Source: Convivina intestini
Lineage (GTDB): Bacteria > Bacillota > Bacilli > Lactobacillales > Lactobacillaceae
Direction: 5' to 3'
Length of the DNA stretch: 64,000 bases
Assembly (NCBI RefSeq): GCF_003096575.1
Contig: NZ_QEKT01000001.1
Span: 130,102-194,101 of the forward strand
The translations under genes and the position numbers were made by a program. Below the pieces are notes generated by a model. The model saw nothing but the letters and a program-made list of their open reading frames with translations, did not search any database and was not told the origin of the DNA. Shown here in pieces: positions 44,227 to 52,993 of the stretch; position 1 is the stretch's first letter; the number at the start of each line of letters is the position of its first letter.

Positions 44227-44292
44227 TTCTTGATAACTTTACACAAGCGCCCTAGTTTGGTAAATTAATAAGATATAGAAGGGAAGAAAAAT

Positions 44293-45294
44293 ATGCAAAT
44301 AAAAAAGGGACAGTGGAGTGGCATTCTTTTAGCCTTGCTACTTTCATTGGTGGCAATGGCTCTAGCGAATTATTTGCCACAAATTGGCGCGGAAGGATTG
44401 GCCATGTTAATGGGAATTCTGTTAGGGAATACCATATTTAGTGGAGAAAAATATAATAGTGGTGTTAAATGGGCCGAAAAATACCCGATTGAAATTGGTA
44501 TTGCCTTATTGGGAGCAACTTTGACGCTTAAAACGATTGCTAAGTTGGGCTGGCAAGGAATCGGTTTCATTATCCTTAATATGATTTTGGTCATTACGAT
44601 TGTATATGCTTTGGGTAAATATATTTTCAAAGTCGATATTGCTGATCGATTATTGATGGGAGCTGGTAACGCGGTTTGTGGTAGTAGTGCCATTGCAGCG
44701 GTGGCCCCAGCGATTGGGGCACGAGATAATGACCGTCGGACAGCCGTGGCGACAGTATCGCTAACCGGGATGTTGCTACTATTAACACTACCCGGTTTAA
44801 GTCAGTGGATTTTTGGTCAAAATAACCTTCTGATTGGGGCCTTAATTGGTGGCACGGTTCAATCGGTCGGGCAAGTAGTCGGAACGGCAGCCTTGGTTAA
44901 TAATCAAGTAACTACTTATGCGACCCTGTTTAAGTTACTGCGGGTGATTATGTTGGCTTTAGTCGTAGTCGGTATGGCTTATTGGGCTCGTAAAACTAAC
45001 CATGACGAAGAAGGTGCGACCGGTAAGGCAAAAATCACGTTCCTGCCTTGGTATATTCAAGCTTTCATTGTGTTAATTTTAATTAATTCTTTTGTCAGTT
45101 TGCCCGAGCCAATCCATCAAATATGCCACACAGTTACTTCTTTCTTTGGAGTTGTGAATTTGGCCGCCATCGGGCTTAATCTAAAATGGTCAACCATTCA
45201 AAAGAGTGGCGTGAAATTTATTTCTTATGGGGCCTTGGTCGGTGCTATTCAAGTTATCTTGGCGTTGATTCTAATCTTTGTTTTCTTTAAATAA
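44293..45294 (+). CDS. YeiH-family putative sulfate exporter (UPF0324)
   Basis: A 333-residue integral membrane protein with about 10 hydrophobic segments. The family patterns LAMLMGILLGN near residue 35, YPIEIGIALLGATLTL near residue 65, GAGNAVCGSSAIAAVAPAI near residue 122, and the paired VNLAAIGLNLKWS near residue 300 are typical of YeiH/UPF0324. These are annotated as putative sulfate or organosulfonate exporters, with weak experimental support. GAAGGG precedes the ATG; a terminator follows. Confidence 0.85.
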   Translation: MQIKKGQWSGILLALLLSLVAMALANYLPQIGAEGLAMLMGILLGNTIFSGEKYNSGVKWAEKYPIEIGIALLGATLTLKTIAKLGWQGIGFIILNMILVITIVYALGKYIFKVDIADRLLMGAGNAVCGSSAIAAVAPAIGARDNDRRTAVATVSLTGMLLLLTLPGLSQWIFGQNNLLIGALIGGTVQSVGQVVGTAALVNNQVTTYATLFKLLRVIMLALVVVGMAYWARKTNHDEEGATGKAKITFLPWYIQAFIVLILINSFVSLPEPIHQICHTVTSFFGVVNLAAIGLNLKWSTIQKSGVKFISYGALVGAIQVILALILIFVFFK

Positions 45295-45298
45295 AAAG

Positions 45299-45325
45299 GA
45301 GCGCACCCATGGGTACGCTCTTTTA
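45299..45325 (+). terminator. Terminator after the YeiH-like gene
   Basis: Stem GAGCGcACCC / GGGTaCGCTC followed by TTTT. Confidence 0.8.
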
Positions 45326-45354
45326 GATTGGTAAATATTGTTGATAGGATGGGT

Positions 45355-46437
45355 TTATGACTCCTGCTGACTTAAATACTGATAAATTTTATCCGATAGT
45401 TTGCCTAAAGCTGATACTTGGTCGGTATTGGTAATCAAGACAATATAAGTTTTTCCGGTATGGGTAAAGGTATTGATGGTGTTGAAACCACCCAAAATGC
45501 CATGGCTAGAGTAACTGCTAGGGTTAACATAAAAACCCATGCCATAAGTTGAACGACTGCCGGGATCAAACATTTTAGCTCGTTCTTGCTCGTTTAATAG
45601 GTCGCCTTGCATCAAAGCCTTATCAAAGCGATACACATCAACGGCATTGGTATACATATCACCGGCACCAAATAACTCTGACAAATAAGGAATCCGAGCT
45701 GGATTTAAATTACCATCTTTGGTGCGGTAGCTGGTTGTCAAATGATTGATCTTTTTATTACTAGGATTAAAGCCGGAATCAACCATGCCACTCGGATTAA
45801 AAATGTTTTTTTGGACGTAATCAGCCAAATTCTGCTTGCTAACCATCTCGACAATATAGGCTAAAATGGCATAATTACTGTCGGAGTACCGCCATGAACC
45901 GGGTTCCGGGTTAGGATTGGCGTCCATGATTTGATGAACTAATTCTTTAGGGGTAACGCTTTTGCCATTCTCTTTTAATTCATTTAAACCACTAGTGTGA
46001 TTTAGTAAATTCTTTAAAGTAATGTTGGCGCCGTTTGGAAAATCAGAAAAGTAATGACTAACCGGTTGGTCTACTTTTAATTTGCCATGCTGTTCCAGCT
46101 GAAGGACGGCGGTGGCAATCACTGACTTTTGCGCTGAGCCAATATAGTAACGGTCACTGATTTGGTTGTCCTGTTTCTCTTTTTGGTCCGCATAACCATA
46201 GGCTTGATTTAACACAATTTTATCGCGTCGATAAACTAGCGCTACGCCAGAAAATTTTTCACTTTTCAGTAAGTCGGAAAGTCCTTTATTATCAACCTTA
46301 GCCAGTTGTTGCTTGGTGGTTGAAGATTTACTGGTGGACGAATTAGGGCTAGACCCCAATTTGCTAATTAGCAAGACCAGCACGAGAACTATTGTTAAAA
46401 CGGAGCCAATTATGGGTAATATGTATCGATAAATCAT
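45355..46437 (-). CDS. Serine hydrolase, class C beta-lactamase/PBP-like, membrane-anchored
   Basis: A 360-residue protein with an N-terminal transmembrane anchor (YILPIIGSVLTIVLVLVLLI), a Ser/Thr-rich linker, and an extracellular serine-hydrolase domain of the beta-lactamase class C / DD-peptidase type. The catalytic SxxK is seen in GSAQKSVIATAVLQ near residue 101 and the second motif as YSDSNYAILAY near residue 185. Members can be DD-carboxypeptidases, esterases or D-amino acid amidases; the specific activity is unknown. Transcribed alone. Confidence 0.8.
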   Translation of the reverse strand: MIYRYILPIIGSVLTIVLVLVLLISKLGSSPNSSTSKSSTTKQQLAKVDNKGLSDLLKSEKFSGVALVYRRDKIVLNQAYGYADQKEKQDNQISDRYYIGSAQKSVIATAVLQLEQHGKLKVDQPVSHYFSDFPNGANITLKNLLNHTSGLNELKENGKSVTPKELVHQIMDANPNPEPGSWRYSDSNYAILAYIVEMVSKQNLADYVQKNIFNPSGMVDSGFNPSNKKINHLTTSYRTKDGNLNPARIPYLSELFGAGDMYTNAVDVYRFDKALMQGDLLNEQERAKMFDPGSRSTYGMGFYVNPSSYSSHGILGGFNTINTFTHTGKTYIVLITNTDQVSALGKLSDKIYQYLSQQES

Positions 46438-46551
46438 TGTGATTTCCTATTATTTCAAATTTTATACATTTAAGTCCCAGTATACTACAATTCAAGTCGA
46501 GATAAATTCACAAGCTAACTAGCTGTTGTTTTGACTAGTTGCTGACTTTAA

Positions 46552-46567
46552 GTACATAATCATGTAC
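46552..46567. promoter_or_regulatory. Palindromic operator candidate of the second toxin-antitoxin unit
   Basis: Perfect inverted repeat GTACAT-AATC-ATGTAC, overlapping the likely promoter region 28 bases before the antitoxin start. It shares the GTAC-containing word with the repeats before yefM. Confidence 0.6.
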
Positions 46568-46594
46568 AATATAAATACAAATGGAGGTGCATTC

Positions 46595-46876
46595 ATGACC
46601 ATTGCCTTAACTCAAAGTGATTTTCGCGAACATATTAAAGACTATCTAGATCGAGTAACCGATGATAATGAAACGGTTTATATTGCGCGCACGAATGGTC
46701 GGACTGCGACCGTAATTAGCCAAGAAAAATTAAATTGGTTGGAAAAGGCTGTTTCGGCTCGGGAAGATTCTTTAGATTATGCCATCGCTCGAGACCAGTT
46801 GATTCAGCAGGGGGTAATTGCAGATGATACTCAGGCGGTTGAATCAGATGATACTTACTGGAACCAATTCAAATGA
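46595..46876 (+). CDS. Phd/YefM-type antitoxin (second pair)
   Basis: A 93-residue antitoxin. Its N-terminal fold has TQSDFREHIKDYLDRVTDDNE and VYIARTNGRTATVISQEKLNWLEK, typical of Phd/YefM DNA-binding antitoxins, with an acidic C-terminus (ESDDTYWNQFK) that would bind the toxin. GGAGG before ATG 46595 fixes the start. It overlaps the toxin gene by the ATGA pattern. Confidence 0.85.
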   Translation: MTIALTQSDFREHIKDYLDRVTDDNETVYIARTNGRTATVISQEKLNWLEKAVSAREDSLDYAIARDQLIQQGVIADDTQAVESDDTYWNQFK

Positions 46877-47202
46877 AATTCAAGCCTCGTAAAACTTTTG
46901 AACATGATTTAAAACGCTTGGCCAAACTGGATAGTAGCATTGTTGATGAGGTCCGGGAAGCGATTGATATCTTGTTAGAAGCCGGTCGTTTGCCAGAAGA
47001 ATTTGGCGATCACCCTCTACAACGCCGTTGGAGCGGGTATCAGGAATTTCATCTACGTGATACACCCAAGGGAACTAACCCCAATGATATCAATGATGTT
47101 TTAGTTGTTTATCGTTGGGACTACGATGAATTAATTCTAGTCGGTGTGCGAGTTGGTTCTCATCAAACCTTATTTAATAACGCTAATCAAAAATATAAAT
47201 AA
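46873..47202 (+). CDS. YafQ/RelE-family toxin
   Basis: A 109-residue RelE-fold toxin. The YafQ-like pattern LLEAGRLPEEFGDHPLQRRWSGYQEFHL is followed by DVLVVYRWDYDELILVGVRVGSH, giving the His, Asp and Arg/Tyr positions typical of ribosome-dependent mRNases. The central insert (DTPKGTNPNDIND) is longer than in E. coli YafQ. It is translationally coupled to the Phd-like antitoxin and followed by a terminator. Confidence 0.85.
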   Translation: MKFKPRKTFEHDLKRLAKLDSSIVDEVREAIDILLEAGRLPEEFGDHPLQRRWSGYQEFHLRDTPKGTNPNDINDVLVVYRWDYDELILVGVRVGSHQTLFNNANQKYK

Positions 47203-47203
47203 C

Positions 47204-47239
47204 CACGATACAAGTCGATTTGATTTGTATCGTTTTTAT
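47204..47239 (+). terminator. Terminator after the second toxin
   Basis: Stem ACGATACAA / TTGTATCGT followed by TTTTTATTTT. Confidence 0.85.
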
Positions 47240-47265
47240 TTTGGAAAAATACTTTGCATATTTCA

Positions 47266-47300
47266 TTGCATATAGTACTATCTGTTGTATAGTACTATAT
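47266..47300 (+). promoter_or_regulatory. PadR promoter and operator
   Basis: ATATAGTACTAT (47270-47281) and ATAGTACTATAT (47289-47300) form an inverted repeat around a 7-base centre; each arm is itself palindromic. They cover a -35 TTGCAT (47266-47271) and -10 TATAGT (47288-47293) spaced 16 bases. This is the classic layout for autorepression by a dimeric PadR regulator, and the padR-like gene follows. Confidence 0.75.
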
Positions 47301-47323
47301 ATAATATATTTAGGGAGCAAAAA

Positions 47324-47629
47324 ATGGCACTAAAAATACCCACGCTAGTTTTGGATGCGGTAGTACTGCAAATTTTAGACCGAGGTGAATTGTATGGCTA
47401 TCTAATTTCCAAAGAAATCCAAGAAATTACCCATATTTCGGATTCGACTACTTATCCAGTTTTACGCCGGTTAGAAAAAGCAGAATTACTAGAAACTCAC
47501 ACAGTTATCTTTGAAGAACGCAGTCGGAAATACTACAAGATAACTGACCAGGGAAGGGTTCGCTTAAAAGAGTTAAAGCAAGATTGGCACGAATTTGCCA
47601 CTCAGATTAATAGTATTTTGGGAGAATAA
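47324..47629 (+). CDS. PadR-family transcriptional regulator
   Basis: A 101-residue winged-helix repressor. The family pattern LDAVVLQILDRGELYGYLISKEI and STTYPVLRRLEKAELLE, followed by RKYYKITDQG at the wing, is clear. ATG 47324 has a GGGAGC site. It heads a three-gene unit with a DUF1700 membrane protein and a DUF4097 protein, a common Firmicute module linked to cell-envelope stress or membrane-active compounds. Confidence 0.9.
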   Translation: MALKIPTLVLDAVVLQILDRGELYGYLISKEIQEITHISDSTTYPVLRRLEKAELLETHTVIFEERSRKYYKITDQGRVRLKELKQDWHEFATQINSILGE

Positions 47630-47630
47630 T

Positions 47631-48218
47631 ATGAAGTATTTAGAGGATTTAAAGCGACATTTGAAGGAACTACCGCAGTCCGAGCAGGACAATATCATTA
47701 ATTATTATCAGGAATATATCGAAGATGCTGGTTTTAACGAAGATGAATTGGTTACTAAATTAGGTAATCCGAAAAATCTTGCTCAAAAATTAAAGTTTGA
47801 TTATTTTATGGATAACGATTTACACGATGATCGACAAAGCGAACCAGTAAAACATAAAGATGTTCGGGTACTCTGGATTGTTATTTTGGGGATTCTTTCT
47901 TTGCCAATTTCTATTCCTATTCTGATAACACTTATTTTTGTACCTTTGATAATACTTGTGACATTGATTTTTACAGTTATAGTAGTTTCGATTAGTTTAA
48001 TTTTTGCTAGTTTAGTAACAATAGTTAGCGGGCTAGCAATAATCAGTCAATCTCTTTGGGGTGGACTATTTTATGTGGGAATCGGCCTAGCTATTGGCGG
48101 CTTAATGACTGTTATTCTGTCTTTTATGCCAACAGTCATCAAACTAATTTCTTCATTAAGCCTAAAAATTGCCAAATATTTACAAACCAAGTTTAAAAAA
48201 GAGGGGTCTAGCAAATGA
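47631..48218 (+). CDS. DUF1700 (HAAS-type) membrane protein
   Basis: A 195-residue protein. The cytosolic N-terminal domain (MKYLEDLKRHLKELPQSEQD with YYQEYIEDAG and KLGNPKNLAQKL) is the HAAS/DUF1700 signature; three or four hydrophobic segments follow (about residues 78-170). It starts one base after the padR stop with a GGGAG site. The PadR plus DUF1700 plus DUF4097 grouping suggests envelope homeostasis; the molecular role is unknown. Confidence 0.85.
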   Translation: MKYLEDLKRHLKELPQSEQDNIINYYQEYIEDAGFNEDELVTKLGNPKNLAQKLKFDYFMDNDLHDDRQSEPVKHKDVRVLWIVILGILSLPISIPILITLIFVPLIILVTLIFTVIVVSISLIFASLVTIVSGLAIISQSLWGGLFYVGIGLAIGGLMTVILSFMPTVIKLISSLSLKIAKYLQTKFKKEGSSK

Positions 48219-48982
48219 AAAAAGTTGTGATTGTAGGTTTAGCCACTAGTTTAATTGGTATCATCATGGCCACAACCGCCTTTTATGTGGCTCGGCCAGG
48301 AAATATTGCCTGGGAAAATGGTAAATTTGTATACGGTCAAAATCATAAAAATAAGCTAACAACACTTGCCCTACCATCAGAGGTAAGTACGGAGCAGATT
48401 AAAAATATAAACCTATCAGTCGCAAATACTGACGTAGTTGTCAAACATGGACAAGCTTTTAAAATAGAATCAAATGATTCCCAGTTGAAAACACCACTTA
48501 TTTTTAATGAAGAATCAGGAACTTTATCACTTCAATCTAAATCTACTAAAAATAGTAATCTAAAAATTAATATCACTGGTTTTTATGATAACTCTCCACA
48601 AGTTATCATTACCATTCCCAATGGTTTTGATGACAAAAATATTTCAATTAGCAGTACTTCTGGAGATATTCATTTATCTCATAGTAAACTTGCAGTCGTG
48701 ACTTTAAATAGTCAAGAAGGTGACATTATGCTATACAGTAATACCATGAAAACTGCAAACATTTCTGATAATAATGGCGACATCGTTGTGAAATCTGAGA
48801 TAACAGAGGGCGGTAAAATTTCCAATAATAATGGTGATATTCATTTTAGTGGTAGCAACTTACCACCATACTCAGTCAAAACAATTAAAGGGGAATTTAT
48901 GACTGATAAGAATAAAAGTGATAATACTGGAAATGCGACATTATTCATTGATAATAACAATGGCGATGTTTCCATGTCTTAA
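48215..48982 (+). CDS. DUF4097-type beta-helix protein
   Basis: A 255-residue protein with an N-terminal signal anchor (VIVGLATSLIGIIMATTAFYV) and an extracellular repeat domain. Repeats of the form SGDIHLS, EGDIMLYS, NGDIVVKS, NGDIHFSG and NGDVSMS mark successive strands of the DUF4097 beta-helix. It overlaps the DUF1700 gene by four bases. Its function is not established; it is probably an exported sensor or scaffold of the PadR module. A terminator follows. Confidence 0.85.
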   Translation: MKKVVIVGLATSLIGIIMATTAFYVARPGNIAWENGKFVYGQNHKNKLTTLALPSEVSTEQIKNINLSVANTDVVVKHGQAFKIESNDSQLKTPLIFNEESGTLSLQSKSTKNSNLKINITGFYDNSPQVIITIPNGFDDKNISISSTSGDIHLSHSKLAVVTLNSQEGDIMLYSNTMKTANISDNNGDIVVKSEITEGGKISNNNGDIHFSGSNLPPYSVKTIKGEFMTDKNKSDNTGNATLFIDNNNGDVSMS

Positions 48983-48987
48983 ATAGT

Positions 48988-49025
48988 AAAAACCAACTAC
49001 TTCATGCAATGTAGTTGGTTTTTTG
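48988..49025. terminator. Bidirectional terminator
   Basis: Stem AACCAACTAC / GTAGTTGGTT flanked by A and T runs, between the DUF4097 gene and the convergent permease gene. Confidence 0.85.
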
Positions 49026-49029
49026 CTAT

Positions 49030-50325
49030 TTAGTTAGACTGATTTTTTTGCCTTGTTATGAAGTAGAAAGGAATGGCTACAACTAAAGCCCCCAGACCCC
49101 ACAGTACATTGGAGGTTTGAATATGAAATAACAACCATCCAGAGGTAAGCAAGGCTAATATGGGTACCAAAGGACCAAATGGGATTTTAAAGGAATGCCC
49201 AACTTGTTGTTTGGTGCGACGGAATACTAGAACAGCTAAACAAGTCGGAATATACTGGGCAAAACGTGAAACCGCACTGATTTGTGCCAGAGCAGTAAAA
49301 GTGCCAGAATAAGCGATTATTAAGGAGATACAAGTTGAAACAATGATGGCGACATAAGGGGCCTGACGACGATTTGTTTTAGCTAAAATGGCCGGCATCA
49401 TTTTCTGTTCAGCTAAAGCAACGCCCGAACGCGGCGTGATAAAAGAGGACGCAACACAGATTCCGCCAACGGAAAGAATCATTCCTAGTGAAATTAACAT
49501 ACCACCCCAAGGACCAACCAACTTTTCAAAGACTGATTTTAATGGCACAGCAGTCTTGGCCAAATCAGGGCCTAATACTCCGATACTAACTATCATGATG
49601 GCGATATAAGTGATTGCGACACATAGTAAAGAGAGCACCAAGGCTTTTGGTAGATTCTTTTTAGCATTATCCATTTCGCCGGCAATTACGACCACGCCCT
49701 CAAAACCGGTAAAAATGTAAAAGAGGGTAATAGCGGCTGTAGCAAAGTTACTAGTGTGGGTTAAATTTGGTATGAAAAAAGGATGGAAATTACTGCCATT
49801 GATGAAAAATAAGCCCACGATGATTACTAATAAAATCGGAACAATTTTACCGACTGTGACAACATTGTTAATTAGGGTTGTTAAACGGACACCGCTGATA
49901 TTTAAAATCATTAGAGCAATGGCCAAAATGGTTACTATAATATTTTTAGCCATTGGGTGAGCTAAGGGAGGGAAAAATCCACTTAAAGCTATTGCGAAGG
50001 CAACGTACATGGTTCCTTCGGCAATAATACGAATGGCCCAGGTAACAAAGCCGACTTCATAACCGACAAAATTACCAAAAGCTGCTTTGGCATATAGATA
50101 AGGTCCCCCAGTTTTACTAAAAAAACTAGCACATTCAGCAAAACATAGGGCAATGACAAAGGCCAGTAAGGCATCAAAAAGCAATACGATAATACTTGCC
50201 GGACCAAATAGTTTCATTCCTACATTTGGTAGTAAAAAAATACCAGATCCAATAATGGCATTTACACCTAAAAGAACGATACTCCAAAATCCTATTTTGT
50301 GATGTTTAATAGAGTTTTTATTCAT
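49030..50325 (-). CDS. APC-family amino acid permease
   Basis: A 431-residue membrane protein with about 12 helices. The first helix pattern GVNAIIGSGIFLLP is the conserved APC substrate-binding unwound helix, and FYIFTGFEGVVVIAGEMDNAKKNLPKAL near residue 205 is the conserved cytoplasmic loop region. Substrate cannot be assigned; relatives carry basic, aromatic or branched amino acids. It is probably transcribed alone. Confidence 0.88.
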   Translation of the reverse strand: MNKNSIKHHKIGFWSIVLLGVNAIIGSGIFLLPNVGMKLFGPASIIVLLFDALLAFVIALCFAECASFFSKTGGPYLYAKAAFGNFVGYEVGFVTWAIRIIAEGTMYVAFAIALSGFFPPLAHPMAKNIIVTILAIALMILNISGVRLTTLINNVVTVGKIVPILLVIIVGLFFINGSNFHPFFIPNLTHTSNFATAAITLFYIFTGFEGVVVIAGEMDNAKKNLPKALVLSLLCVAITYIAIMIVSIGVLGPDLAKTAVPLKSVFEKLVGPWGGMLISLGMILSVGGICVASSFITPRSGVALAEQKMMPAILAKTNRRQAPYVAIIVSTCISLIIAYSGTFTALAQISAVSRFAQYIPTCLAVLVFRRTKQQVGHSFKIPFGPLVPILALLTSGWLLFHIQTSNVLWGLGALVVAIPFYFITRQKNQSN

Positions 50326-50381
50326 ATAATCTCCTTTTTTCTCACCAAATTATAATTAAAGAGTATATATTAAATAAATTT

Positions 50382-50418
50382 AAAAAACCACTACATTTTT
50401 TATCATGTAGTGGTTTTT
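50382..50418. terminator. Terminator after uppP
   Basis: Stem AACCACTACAT / ATGTAGTGGTT with runs of A and T on either side, just beyond the uppP stop on the minus strand. Confidence 0.85.
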
Positions 50419-50422
50419 GCTT

Positions 50423-51250
50423 TTAATGTTGTATGAAGAGTGTAATCAGGACAATGGCTCCTAGAATGATTCGATACCATCCAAATGGCTTGAAATCGTG
50501 TGATTGTACGAATTTCATCAACCATTTTATGGTTATAATCGCAACTACAAACGATACTATCGTTCCGGTCGCCAAAATTAGCATTTGTTCGCCGGTGAAG
50601 GTATTACCCTTCAGTAGGAATTTACCAATTTTAAGAATTGAAACCCCAAACATGGTTGGAATGGCCAAGAAAAAACTGAATTCGGTCGCAATGTAACGAC
50701 TAGCTCCTAGAATAATAGCGCCTAGAATGGTAGCTCCCGAACGGCTAGTTCCTGGAACAATTGATAGCGCTTGGAAGGCCCCGATAAATAGGGCGGTTTT
50801 GTAACCAATTGAGCTAAAATTTATAAATTGTGGCTTTTTATTACGGTACAAATTCTCAATGACGATGAACAAAATACCATACAAAATCAGCATGCTTGCT
50901 ACCACCAATGGTGTATGTAGATGTTCGTCCATCCAGTCATTTAGTGGTAGACCAATAATGACTGATGGTAAACAAGCAATGGCCACTTTAAACCATAATG
51001 ACCAGGTCTGTGACTTTTCAGTTGTCGTTTTTTTAGGACTGAATGGATTTAATTTGTTGAAGTATAGAATAATCACGGCCAAAATGGCACCAAATTGAAT
51101 GACATACTCAAACATCGACATAAAGTCAGCGTTTTGATTAATTTTGACAAATTGACTAACTAAATCAATATGGCCAGTGGAACTAATTGGAAGAAATTCG
51201 GTAATTCCTTCAACGATACCAATAATAATGGCCTTTAAAATATCTAACAT
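50423..51250 (-). CDS. uppP: Undecaprenyl-diphosphatase
   Basis: A 275-residue membrane enzyme that dephosphorylates undecaprenyl pyrophosphate, recycling the wall lipid carrier and giving some bacitracin resistance. The signature [17 protein letters not shown] near residue 12 and the [12 protein letters not shown] motif near residue 163 are complete. The start ATG overlaps the stop of a 39-codon ORF (TAATG), and its AGGAG site lies within that ORF. Confidence 0.96.
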   Translation of the reverse strand: MLDILKAIIIGIVEGITEFLPISSTGHIDLVSQFVKINQNADFMSMFEYVIQFGAILAVIILYFNKLNPFSPKKTTTEKSQTWSLWFKVAIACLPSVIIGLPLNDWMDEHLHTPLVVASMLILYGILFIVIENLYRNKKPQFINFSSIGYKTALFIGAFQALSIVPGTSRSGATILGAIILGASRYIATEFSFFLAIPTMFGVSILKIGKFLLKGNTFTGEQMLILATGTIVSFVVAIITIKWLMKFVQSHDFKPFGWYRIILGAIVLITLFIQH

Positions 51251-51369
51251 TATTTAAATTCTCCTAAAGTAACAGTGTTTTCCAATTGTTTTGTTGCTGA
51301 CTCATAAAGAGTAGCAAAGACTGAGTCATTTAATTCTTTTTCAATGTAACCGTCTAATGTATTAGCCAT
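51250..51369 (-). CDS. Small ORF coupled to uppP (39 aa)
   Basis: A 39-residue [16 protein letters not shown] to TVTLGEFK, preceded by a GGAG site. Its TAA overlaps the uppP ATG, and it contains the uppP ribosome site, so translation is likely coupled. No homology is recognised. It could be a genuine small protein, a regulatory upstream ORF, or the remnant of a larger gene at the edge of the decayed region. Confidence 0.45.
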   Translation of the reverse strand: MANTLDGYIEKELNDSVFATLYESATKQLENTVTLGEFK

Positions 51370-51467
51370 TGTATCTGCTCCATAATTTTACTTATGTTTA
51401 ATATAATACTATTCAATTATTGATATAAAAAGGAATTTATAAATGATAATTCAAAATAACAATTCGG

Positions 51468-51626
51468 ATGGCAGAAAAAAGACCGGCTCTCTTAATAACC
51501 GGTCAGGGGGTATCACTGGTGGAACCTAATGGTTCAATTAAAGAATCAAGCCAGCACTTGGCTAAGGAACTCAAAGCCAATGAATTACATTTAGCAACTT
51601 TCGATAATATATATTATGTAAACTAA
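51468..51626 (+). CDS. Unassigned ORF in a degraded stretch (52 aa)
   Basis: A 52-codon ORF, MAEKRPALLITGQG to LATFDNIYYVN, with coding-like composition but no good ribosome site. An overlapping 28-codon frame from ATG 51443 does have an AAAGGA site. I take this stretch as the remnant of one or more genes rather than a proven gene. The rest of 51370-51819 is AT-rich with nothing else I can support. Confidence 0.3.
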   Translation: MAEKRPALLITGQGVSLVEPNGSIKESSQHLAKELKANELHLATFDNIYYVN

Positions 51627-51819
51627 AATATATTTTTTGCAGATATCATCACCCTTAACGTAATATCGATTTTTTAACGCTTTCCTCAAAGTATTTTATA
51701 ATTCTCAAGTATTTCTTTGTAAAAAATAGTTCTCAGATAAAAATTGATCTAAATAGGTATTTCAGACTATAGTAAAATTAGTTGAACCTTAAACTTAAAA
51801 AATGGAGTAAAAATTGATA

Positions 51820-52744
51820 ATGGAAAAGTTTACGGGCAAAAGTCACCGCATCAAAACAGACAGAATTACAGAATTTATTTCAGAACGTTCCTCGTTTACA
51901 AAAAATTTACGACAATATGGATGAGGAAAAACAAAAAAACGTCAGCCGACTTGTTGTCGATTTTTTTGCAGAAACATCATATAAAGATCTGAAAACTAGA
52001 AAAACTGAAATGGAAATGCTTGGACCAAGTATTTTTTCCCTTGTTACTTCGCAAAGTATACAGAAAACTGCGGACACAATTAAGGATCAAGACACCGAAC
52101 AACAACTACAAATATTTAAAAATTTATTTAAGGATTTGGAAATGAATCAAGCTTGGCGTATTCAGCAAACATTGCAAGATCGCCTTGGTGTTATACGAGC
52201 TTTGGAAAATGCACAAGAACAAAAAGAAAAGGAAAAAACTTTTGAGAACAGCCTAGCTAAGAACGCTTGGCTTATAAACCCATACTGGGACAATAAACGC
52301 ATTGACAACCAAAAAATCACTCAGCAAAAATATTATAAGTTTAGTTTACCCAATAACCCCAATGAAAAGATAACTGGTTTTTCAGATATCTTGGTTTATG
52401 TATCTGAAGAGAGTTTTCCTGTGATTGTTGAAGTTAAACGAGAAACAAGTACCACATACTCCACGCCTAATGCTATGGCTCTGATTGCACAAATTGATAA
52501 ATACCGCGAAGGCCTTTTTAACGCTGCACCAGCCCACCATAAAGAATCACACAGGGCTGGTGAAATAAAAGCTGTAGTAGTGGTAGGAGATGAAGCATTG
52601 GAAAAATGGATGGATCGGAATCAACTCAGTAAATTCGATGATAATCATATTGAAGTTAAAACATTCAACAACCTGATTGAAAACGCACGGTCTCTTTACG
52701 ATAACCAATTTGAAATTATTGATAAAGAAAACAACAATAATTAG
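51820..52744 (+). pseudogene. PD-(D/E)XK nuclease-domain protein, N-terminal frameshift
   Basis: The C-terminal domain shows NAWLINPYWDN, then FSDILVYVS and VIVEVKRE, that is Asp followed by Glu-x-Lys, the PD-(D/E)XK nuclease-like core seen at the C-termini of GHKL-ATPase restriction proteins and Shedu-like proteins. A start at ATG 51820 has its best frame for only 34 codons; the frame of the main body is coding-like upstream of its first ATG (51917), for example SKQTELQNLFQNVPRLQKIYD. Loss of one A in AAAA at 51838-51841 would join them. If so, the intact protein began MEKFTGKVTASKQTE. It could still be expressed from ATG 51917, as 275 residues. Confidence 0.6.
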
Positions 52745-52747
52745 TAA

Positions 52748-52833
52748 TAAAGCCTTTAATTTATCCATCTACTGATGTTGTGAAGATTAGATAGTCTCCC
52801 ACGTAAGATGATGAATTTAAAGGCTTTTTACAG
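52748..52833 (+). repeat. Long imperfect inverted repeat, probable terminator
   Basis: AAAGCCTTTAATTTATCCATC (part near 52749) is nearly the reverse complement of GATGAATTTAAAGGCTTT (52811-52828), followed by Ts. The 40-base loop is long for a terminator. From 52834 to 52993 an open fragment encoding FKYAKVMELLPIVDYIGRK and 14 more codons before a stop (about 52846-52947) is visible; I cannot assign it. Confidence 0.5.
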
Positions 52834-52993
52834 TATCTCATTGATTTTAAATACGCAAAAGTGATGGAATTATTACCTATCGTCGATTATATAGGTCGTA
52901 AACATCCCAAACAACTATTAATCGTTTATCATTATCTTTACAAATAATTTTGCCAATTTTTAACTAGCTATCTATCGGTGATCATAAAAAGTA

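Noticed and set aside
44066-44292. Purine riboswitch before purA
   Set aside because: No conserved aptamer core or terminator is visible; only PurBox-like sites are.
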